A stretch of 10,035 nt of DNA from CAZRNB01 sp964601355 (lineage in GTDB: Bacteria; Planctomycetota; Phycisphaerae; Sedimentisphaerales; Anaerobacaceae), in contig CAZRNB010000110.1 in NCBI GenBank assembly GCA_964601355.1, forward strand, positions 1 to 10,035, in the 5' to 3' direction. The position numbers and the translations under genes are program-made. A model generated the notes under the pieces. It ran no database searches. It saw only the letters and a program-made list of their open reading frames with translations, and was not told the origin of the DNA. Shown here piece by piece: positions 5,184-10,035 of the stretch (position 1 is its first letter; each line of letters starts with the position of its first letter).

Positions 5184-6179
5184 ATGGAGAAGGAGATGAT
5201 AAAGACTTTGCATATAACGGGTTTGGTAGCGGCGATTTTGGCTGGTATCCTTCTTGTTTTTCCCGTGATTTTTGGGGTGCGCAGCGAGGAACGTGTTGAG
5301 CAGCTTTTAAAATCCCCCGACGTGATCGAAAAGTTTAAAGAGATAAAGGCCGGTAAAACAGCAGGATATGAAGATTCCACAGGGGGCGGACCGATTGTTG
5401 AGCAGGCTCAGGCATTTGCGTTGTACTTGCAGCCGCCTCAGCCTAAGGTTGATACAGCCGACAAACAGGGTGCAATGCCGGCACCTCGAGGGCCGGTTGC
5501 GGTGAAGTTTGCACTTGTCGGCACCAGTTTTTTTGCGGCACACCCGGAATTATCGCTGGCGTTCATTGATGAGCCAGGAAAAGGTTTTCGTTGGATAAGA
5601 CAATCCAACCAGATAGGTTATTTGGTTATCGAGCAGATTAAAGACGGCTCTATCATTGTTCGCGATGGCCAAAAGACTTACGAAATGCTTGTCCAGAAAG
5701 GCCCAGACCTCGATCAGCCTGTATTTGCTTTGACAAGTGGCTTAGCCACAAGCTCAGTTGCATCACTTAATCAGCCGGAACAAAGTACAATTGGTAAAGG
5801 ATCATTGCTAAGTCCCCCCCCTAAAATGGCTTCAAAACCCACTTTTCAGCCGATAAGCAAAGCTAACACGGCCAATATTACAGAAAGCGCATCTTCTGAA
5901 CCCCAGTTAACCGATGAACAAAACGTAGCGTTGGAGAAATTCATTGAGAGACTAAAAAGCCTGCAAAAAGATGAAAAGTCCGATAAAATTGATATCAATG
6001 AAGCTGGTTCATCAAAGTCTGATATCTCTAATCTTTCCAAATCCATAAAAGAGTCGGTACGAAAGGATAAGCAGCTCGAAGAAATCGCTTCTGATTATCA
6101 AAGTGAACGGGTAAGCCAGGAAGAGGCAGATAAATTGAATGGTTTGGGCGAAGAGCTGCAGGAAGGTAAAAAAGAATAG
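5184..6179 (+). CDS. GspC-like inner-membrane protein of a type II secretion/pilus system
   Basis: Counted from the ATG at 5184 the product has 331 residues. Residues 9-31 form one membrane span (HITGLVAAILAGILLVFPVI). Residues 32-100 are a charged, proline-containing linker. Residues 103-170 resemble the GspC/PilP homology region: VAVKFALVGTSFFAAHPELS, a middle part FRWIRQSNQIGYLVIEQIKD, and GSIIVRDGQKTYEML, a compact beta fold that contacts the secretin N0 domain. Residues 242-331 are highly charged and probably helical or coiled-coil; the C-terminal PDZ domain of classical GspC is absent. The next gene is gspD, which supports the call. The start is uncertain: GTG 5175, ATG 5184 and ATG 5196 are in frame, and the only good Shine-Dalgarno (AAGGAG, 5190-5195) abuts ATG 5196 and so cannot serve it well. 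The family call is by fold pattern and context, not strong identity. Confidence 0.6.
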   Translation: MEKEMIKTLHITGLVAAILAGILLVFPVIFGVRSEERVEQLLKSPDVIEKFKEIKAGKTAGYEDSTGGGPIVEQAQAFALYLQPPQPKVDTADKQGAMPAPRGPVAVKFALVGTSFFAAHPELSLAFIDEPGKGFRWIRQSNQIGYLVIEQIKDGSIIVRDGQKTYEMLVQKGPDLDQPVFALTSGLATSSVASLNQPEQSTIGKGSLLSPPPKMASKPTFQPISKANTANITESASSEPQLTDEQNVALEKFIERLKSLQKDEKSDKIDINEAGSSKSDISNLSKSIKESVRKDKQLEEIASDYQSERVSQEEADKLNGLGEELQEGKKE

Positions 6180-6262
6180 GTCTAAGCCGAAAAACACAAT
6201 CAATATACACACCTCAATTCACGAAAAGTTGTCAAGTAAATTTAACAGGATCAATTAAGGTT

Positions 6263-6292
6263 TTGCTGTCGCATAGACCTATATTTTACTAT
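6263..6292 (+). promoter_or_regulatory. Possible promoter for gspD
   Basis: TTGCTG (6263-6268) and TACTAT (6287-6292) are 18 bases apart. The match is moderate (four or five of six in each box) within AT-rich DNA. If real, it gives gspD a leader of about 300 bases that contains the hairpin at 6506-6531. Confidence 0.25.
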
Positions 6293-6321
6293 AAATCAGC
6301 CTCAAAAATGCTATTTGGTTT

Positions 6322-6345
6322 AGGGCCGATAAATTGGGGCCTTTT
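6322..6345 (+). terminator. Weak terminator-like hairpin after the gspC-like gene
   Basis: AGGGCC (6322-6327) pairs with GGCCTT (6338-6343, including one G-T pair) around a ten-base loop, and two more T bases follow. It lies about 140 bp after the upstream stop. The stem is short and the T run minimal, so termination would be partial at best. Confidence 0.22.
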
Positions 6346-6505
6346 ATAACACTCCATTTTTTCCTATTTTTCAGTACTAATATAGATGTTTTTTTGCGTT
6401 AAGAGTGGGAACTTTTGAGCATTTTATATGTCTTATTAGATAGCCGATCCTTTAGAAGAAGGCAGGACACAGGAAAAAGGTGTTTTCTAAACTAAAGCTT
6501 TTAAG

Positions 6506-6531
6506 CCCGCCATTGGTTTGCCAAAGGTGGG
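6506..6531 (+). other. Hairpin in the gspD leader
   Basis: CCCGCC-A-TTGG (6506-6516) pairs with CCAA-A-GGTGGG (6521-6531): ten pairs with one G-T, a symmetrical A-A mismatch and a TTTG loop. It lies about 65 bases before the gspD start. It could be a regulatory RNA element or an intergenic palindromic repeat; no T run follows, so it is not a standard terminator. Confidence 0.45.
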
Positions 6532-6587
6532 ATAAAGATGGATTTAGCAGCTATTTTGTAGATGACTCCCGCGCGGAGGGCAAGATT

Positions 6588-6592
6588 AGGAG
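6588..6592 (+). promoter_or_regulatory. Shine-Dalgarno of gspD
   Basis: AGGAG lies six bases before the ATG at 6599, ideal spacing, and fixes the start. GGAGT (6589-6593) can pair with ACTCC (6565-6569), which would mask the site. ACTCC bases can pair instead with GGAG at 6575-6578. Confidence 0.7.
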
Positions 6593-6598
6593 TGGGTT

Positions 6599-9500
6599 AT
6601 GAAAATATTGAAGTATTGTTGGCTGAAATTGTTTAGGCGATTCCAATTGAATCTGGGTAAATCTTTCATTTTGATCTTGTTCCCGGGTCTTTTGCTTTGC
6701 AGTACGCCTATGGTGGACATGGTCGCAGCCGAGCAAAGCGGCAATTATAATACAACGCAATACAAGGTTATTTCTTTATCTAATATGCCGGCAGAGCAGG
6801 GTATGAAATATCTGGCTAATCTGCGACTTGGCACTGTTTCACAAATTCGCGGCACCAATGCTCTTTTAATTACAGCCCTGCCGAATGAGCTAAATAAGGC
6901 CGCTGCAATTTTAAGTCTCGCAGATTCTAAAGACCAGTTTGTCGTAAGATCGCTTTTTCCAGCCTCAAAGGTTCAAAATCTGCCTTCCATGGAGCGGATT
7001 GAATCAATAGCTGCCACCGGTGTGCCCGGCAGTATCTCCATTGGGAGTTTTTCCAGTCCGCCGCGTGACGGTGCAGCTACAAGGGCAATTATAGACATCC
7101 ATAATAACATGGTAGTAGTTGTGGCGCCGGCCAGTCAGGTGGATACAATTATTTCTGCCGTAGAGGCCATTGTAGGCCAGGGTTTAATAGGCAGCAATAG
7201 CATCGCAGTTGAAGATTCAAGGTCTCCAACAGGCGTGACTGCAACGGAGCCTGGACGTAACTCAAGGGTAACATCGTCTGTTGTTGAAACCGGACAGAAG
7301 CCAATGGAAGTCTCCGTTGTTGACCGAACAAACAATCCCGGCACGCTGCCTTTAACGCGGCAGACGAATTATCGCTTAGCGGATGTAGATACCAATTCGC
7401 TAAGTGCCTTATCTGTTTCCGATTTAATTGGGGATGGACAACCCGCCAAAGGTGGAATTAGTGAAAAACCGGATACCCAAGCACTACCCTCGTCACTCGT
7501 CCCTATTGTCTCCTCTTATGAGCCGCCGGCTATTCCCAACGGCGAAGACGTCCTTAGTGAGACCCTGCCTGAAAAGCTTGATATCGTTTATCTTCTTGGT
7601 CTGGCAGGTGCGTATCTGAATCTGGATTTTGTCTATGATCCGGCAAAGGTCAAGGGTGATGTAACACTTATGCTTCAGGGTAAACTTCGTGGGCCCATTA
7701 AGATAAAGGATTTATATCCTTTGCTGGAAACGGTATTGAAGTTCAAAGGCTTTGTAATGACCCGTCACAAGGGCAATCTTGTTACTGTGGTTCCGCAGGA
7801 AGAGGCATTGGATATTGACCCGGCGCTGCTGGATGGGGTAGATGGTAAAATAGATCATGGTGACATGGTTGTGACACGTACATTTAGGTTACGGTATATC
7901 GACACGGCAAGTGCGTATAATCTTTTGGCTAATATGAAGCTCGGCGTCAGTATTACACCGATTGCCGAGACGAAATCGCTTATTATTACCGAATTCGCTT
8001 ACCGTCTGCCGCGTGTAGAGGCACTTTTAACGCTGGTTGATAAGCCGGGTGAGCCGAGAAAATTCTTGTTCAGGCAGCTACGATATACCATGGCGAAAAC
8101 CTTTGTTCCGAAGCTGCAGACTTTAGCTGAGCAGCTCGGAACAGTATCAATTACCATTGCCGAGCAGCCGGTCGAGCAGGCGGCCCCGATTGTTCGTCAG
8201 TCAGGCGAAACAGATGCCAACTTTCAACGACGATTGGCTGCCGCCCAGCAAAGAGCCGCACAGATCAGAGCTCAACAGACCGCTACGGCAAGAGGAGCGG
8301 TCCAGCCGGCCAAAATTACTGAGCCTGCTGTATATCTTGATGCCGACGAAAGAACAAATCGCATCCTGATGATAGGGCTACAGAAGCAGCTGGACGAAGT
8401 AGCTGGATTGATAGATGCTCTCGACGTGGAGCAGCAGGACCTGCGTACCCTCGGTTTATACAAAATCAAACACGTCGGAGTCGATGAAGTAAGGAAAAAG
8501 CTGGAAGAGCTTGGTGTGGTCACTGCCAGACCTGAAACCGCTGCTTATACTTCAAGACTGACTACCACGTTTGCTGCGGGCAAGCCTCCCGTTATTACCA
8601 AGCCGGAGCCAACGGCTGCACCTGCAGCTGCGGAGACAGGCATTACCTCAGAATCCCGATTGGAAGAACCGCAGATAGTGGTAATCGAGGCGACAAATTC
8701 TCTATTGGTAAATGCGACAGCTGAACAGCATGTCCGAATAGCGACGATTATCAACTACGTGGACAGCCTGGCGGAAATGGAGGAGATGCCATATCAGCTC
8801 TACCCGCTTAAAAATCAATCGCCGGAACATCTGGCGGGGGTTATACAGGGCCTTATTCAAGAGACCATTCGTGATAAAGAAGGCAAGGTAGAGCAGGTCA
8901 TTAAGAGAGAGGAAGAAATCGTAATAGTTGCTGATCCGAATTCCTTTTCGCTGATCGTTTATGCGAGCAAAAAGAATCAGCGCTGGATAGAAAACTTGAT
9001 AGAGAAGCTGGATAAGAGAAGACCGCAGGTTCTTATAGATGTCACGCTGGTGGAAATTTCAAAAGCTGATGCGTTTAATTATGACCTTAATTTACTCTCC
9101 AGCGTTCCGGATTTGACCAGTACATCCGGTCTGACCCGTACTATTTTAGGAGGTGCGGATGCTAATAACGGCAATTTGGTCTCGAAGCTTACAAAAAGTG
9201 GCAGAGATCGTTTTTTAGATTTTCAGGCTGACAACGGCCTTGGAACCGGCTTTTATGGTGACAGGCACATAAATGCTTTGCTGAGCGCTATGCAGCAAAA
9301 GAATTACGGCAGAATTCTGGCAAAGCCAAAAATCCTTGTTAATGACAATACAGAAGGCATAATCAAAACCACAGATAGTACCTATGTTACTAAGACGTCA
9401 TCCATTCCGGTGACATCGGGTGCAGCAGGACAACAAACTACCCTCCTTCAGACGGGGACTGAATTTGAGAAATTTGATGCGGGGATAACACTTACGATTA

Positions 9501-9961
9501 CGCCTCATATAAGCGAGGGCGATTTGCTTCGCCTGGATATTAATTTGACAAGGTCGGACTTCGGAACCATAAGCGGACTGAAGCCGCCAGATAGAACAGA
9601 AAGTGAGATCAATACCAATGTTACTGTGCCCGACGGCAGCACTATTATTCTGGGAGGCTTGCTGAAACTGAACCAGAGCAAGGGTGGAACAAAAATCCCG
9701 TTACTCGGCGATATTCCTCTGGCGGGCGGATTGTTCAGAAGCATCAGCAACAACGATATCCAAAAGAAACTATACGTGTTCGTCAAAGCGGAAGTTATCA
9801 GGCCGGAATATACGACCAATGCCAAAGATGGCTTAGTACAGATATCAGACAGGAATAGAGATGCCTTTGAGCAGCATGAGGGGGAATTTCAGAAATACGA
9901 GAATTGGCCCGGCATAAAGCCGAAGCCTGTAGATCCGTTAAAGGTGCTCGAAGCCGAATAA
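6599..9961 (+). CDS. gspD: Type II secretion system secretin GspD, unusually long (1120 residues)
   Basis: This forms the multimeric outer-membrane channel of a type II secretion system. Residues 1-44 are a long signal peptide (basic start, hydrophobic 22-35, cleavage near VAA-E45). Residues 54-110 and 113-194 look like two additional N1/NolW-type domains, followed by a 125-residue Ser/Thr/Pro linker. Residues 322-400 fit the N0 domain (LDFVYDPAKVKGDVTLMLQG) and 424-482 the N1 domain (TRTFRLRYIDTASAYNLL). Two more ring domains lie at 487-612 and 616-724, with low-complexity inserts at 523-575 and 642-690, and one at 731-806. The secretin core is 807-1069: VLIDVTLVEIS, RILAKPKILVNDNTEG, FDAGITLTITPHIS, VPDGSTIILGGLLKL, KIPLLGDIPLAGGLFRS and KKLYVFVKAEVIRP. 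A charged 50-residue tail follows. Typical GspD is about 650-750 residues, so the periplasmic part is expanded. Upstream is a GspC-like gene; the remaining gsp genes would be expected beyond the window. Confidence 0.94.
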   Translation: MKILKYCWLKLFRRFQLNLGKSFILILFPGLLLCSTPMVDMVAAEQSGNYNTTQYKVISLSNMPAEQGMKYLANLRLGTVSQIRGTNALLITALPNELNKAAAILSLADSKDQFVVRSLFPASKVQNLPSMERIESIAATGVPGSISIGSFSSPPRDGAATRAIIDIHNNMVVVVAPASQVDTIISAVEAIVGQGLIGSNSIAVEDSRSPTGVTATEPGRNSRVTSSVVETGQKPMEVSVVDRTNNPGTLPLTRQTNYRLADVDTNSLSALSVSDLIGDGQPAKGGISEKPDTQALPSSLVPIVSSYEPPAIPNGEDVLSETLPEKLDIVYLLGLAGAYLNLDFVYDPAKVKGDVTLMLQGKLRGPIKIKDLYPLLETVLKFKGFVMTRHKGNLVTVVPQEEALDIDPALLDGVDGKIDHGDMVVTRTFRLRYIDTASAYNLLANMKLGVSITPIAETKSLIITEFAYRLPRVEALLTLVDKPGEPRKFLFRQLRYTMAKTFVPKLQTLAEQLGTVSITIAEQPVEQAAPIVRQSGETDANFQRRLAAAQQRAAQIRAQQTATARGAVQPAKITEPAVYLDADERTNRILMIGLQKQLDEVAGLIDALDVEQQDLRTLGLYKIKHVGVDEVRKKLEELGVVTARPETAAYTSRLTTTFAAGKPPVITKPEPTAAPAAAETGITSESRLEEPQIVVIEATNSLLVNATAEQHVRIATIINYVDSLAEMEEMPYQLYPLKNQSPEHLAGVIQGLIQETIRDKEGKVEQVIKREEEIVIVADPNSFSLIVYASKKNQRWIENLIEKLDKRRPQVLIDVTLVEISKADAFNYDLNLLSSVPDLTSTSGLTRTILGGADANNGNLVSKLTKSGRDRFLDFQADNGLGTGFYGDRHINALLSAMQQKNYGRILAKPKILVNDNTEGIIKTTDSTYVTKTSSIPVTSGAAGQQTTLLQTGTEFEKFDAGITLTITPHISEGDLLRLDINLTRSDFGTISGLKPPDRTESEINTNVTVPDGSTIILGGLLKLNQSKGGTKIPLLGDIPLAGGLFRSISNNDIQKKLYVFVKAEVIRPEYTTNAKDGLVQISDRNRDAFEQHEGEFQKYENWPGIKPKPVDPLKVLEAE

Positions 9962-9991
9962 ACAATAATGAAATTAAATATCAAAATTGAG

Positions 9992-10019
9992 GGTTCAGGA
10001 TTCGGGGTTCAGGGATCAG
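9992..10019. repeat. Tandem heptanucleotide array, consensus GGTTCAG, four copies
   Basis: Four contiguous 7-bp units follow the gspD stop by about 30 bp: GGTTCAG, GATTCGG, GGTTCAG, GGATCAG. The unit length is the same as the GAAGACA arrays but the sequence is different. Positions 10012-10019 can also pair with 10027-10034 (GGGATCAG with CTGACCCC, one mismatch, loop GTTTTTA), so the array may contribute to a hairpin at the end of the gspD transcript. The window ends before any T run could be seen. Confidence 0.75.
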
Positions 10020-10035
10020 GTTTTTACTGACCCCC

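Larger units (their letters stand above)
6180..6598. other. Long leader/intergenic region before gspD
   Basis: This is a 419-bp AT-rich gap between the gspC-like gene and gspD, which are usually adjacent. It contains a possible promoter (6263-6292), a weak terminator-like hairpin (6322-6345), a clear hairpin (6506-6531) and the gspD Shine-Dalgarno. Only very short frames occur (24 codons or fewer); one from 6562 overlaps the gspD start. No known riboswitch fits. Confidence 0.55.

Noticed and set aside
6500..6535. A GGCAAACC core on the minus strand resembling a c-di-GMP-I (GEMM) riboswitch
   Set aside because: The following conserved parts (second stem with GAAA-type loop and the ACGCAAAGCC segment) are absent, the strand is opposite to gspD, and the bases are explained by the simple hairpin at 6506-6531.
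6562..6636. A 24-codon frame overlapping the gspD start as a coupled leader peptide
   Set aside because: Its own start lacks a Shine-Dalgarno, it is arginine-rich without a regulatory codon run, and the overlap with gspD is long and out of frame.

Overview
The window looks like chromosomal DNA of a Planctomycetota bacterium, most likely class Phycisphaerae (Sedimentisphaerales-like). This rests on a secreted GLUG-type protein with phrasing typical of that group, a DUF1573 lipoprotein beside a fused tetraheme cytochrome, a very large type II secretion secretin, and intergenic heptanucleotide arrays (GAAGACA, GGTTCAG). Base composition looks moderate by eye. The taxonomic call is inference from recalled family features, not from a search. 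No rRNA, tRNA, CRISPR array, transposase or phage gene is visible.

Layout. Positions 1-854 (minus) hold the 5' part of a secreted GLUG-family protein that runs off the left edge. It has a good promoter (941-970) and a leader carrying a small palindrome. Positions 1039-1800 (minus) encode an MtfA-type zinc peptidase. The divergent gap 1801-2290 carries an eight-copy heptamer array, a possible 33-residue membrane microprotein and a promoter for the next gene. From 2291 everything reads on the plus strand: a DUF1573 lipoprotein-like protein (2291-3394); a 350-bp gap rich in nested inverted repeats (3395-3744); an exported protein joining a degenerate phosphoesterase-like domain to four CXXCH hemes (3745-5073); a short gap with a hairpin built from inverted heptamers; a GspC-like inner-membrane protein (about 5184-6179); a 419-bp leader region; and a 1120-residue GspD secretin (6599-9961). 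The window ends in a second type of heptamer array.

How the genes fit together. The last two genes supply the inner-membrane clamp and outer-membrane channel of a type II secretion or pilus-like machine, so the right end probably opens a secretion locus that continues beyond the window. The DUF1573 and cytochrome proteins are both exported and probably act in the periplasm, perhaps in respiratory electron transfer; no partner oxidoreductase is visible. MtfA is an unlinked housekeeping or regulatory peptidase.

The most interesting points are the apparent loss of the GLUG repeat core, the pseudoenzyme-tetraheme fusion, the nested inverted repeats at 3433-3697, the two heptamer families, a dispersed 6-4-6 palindrome present twice, and the extra N-terminal domains on GspD. 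I see no clear evidence for an entirely new multi-gene system.
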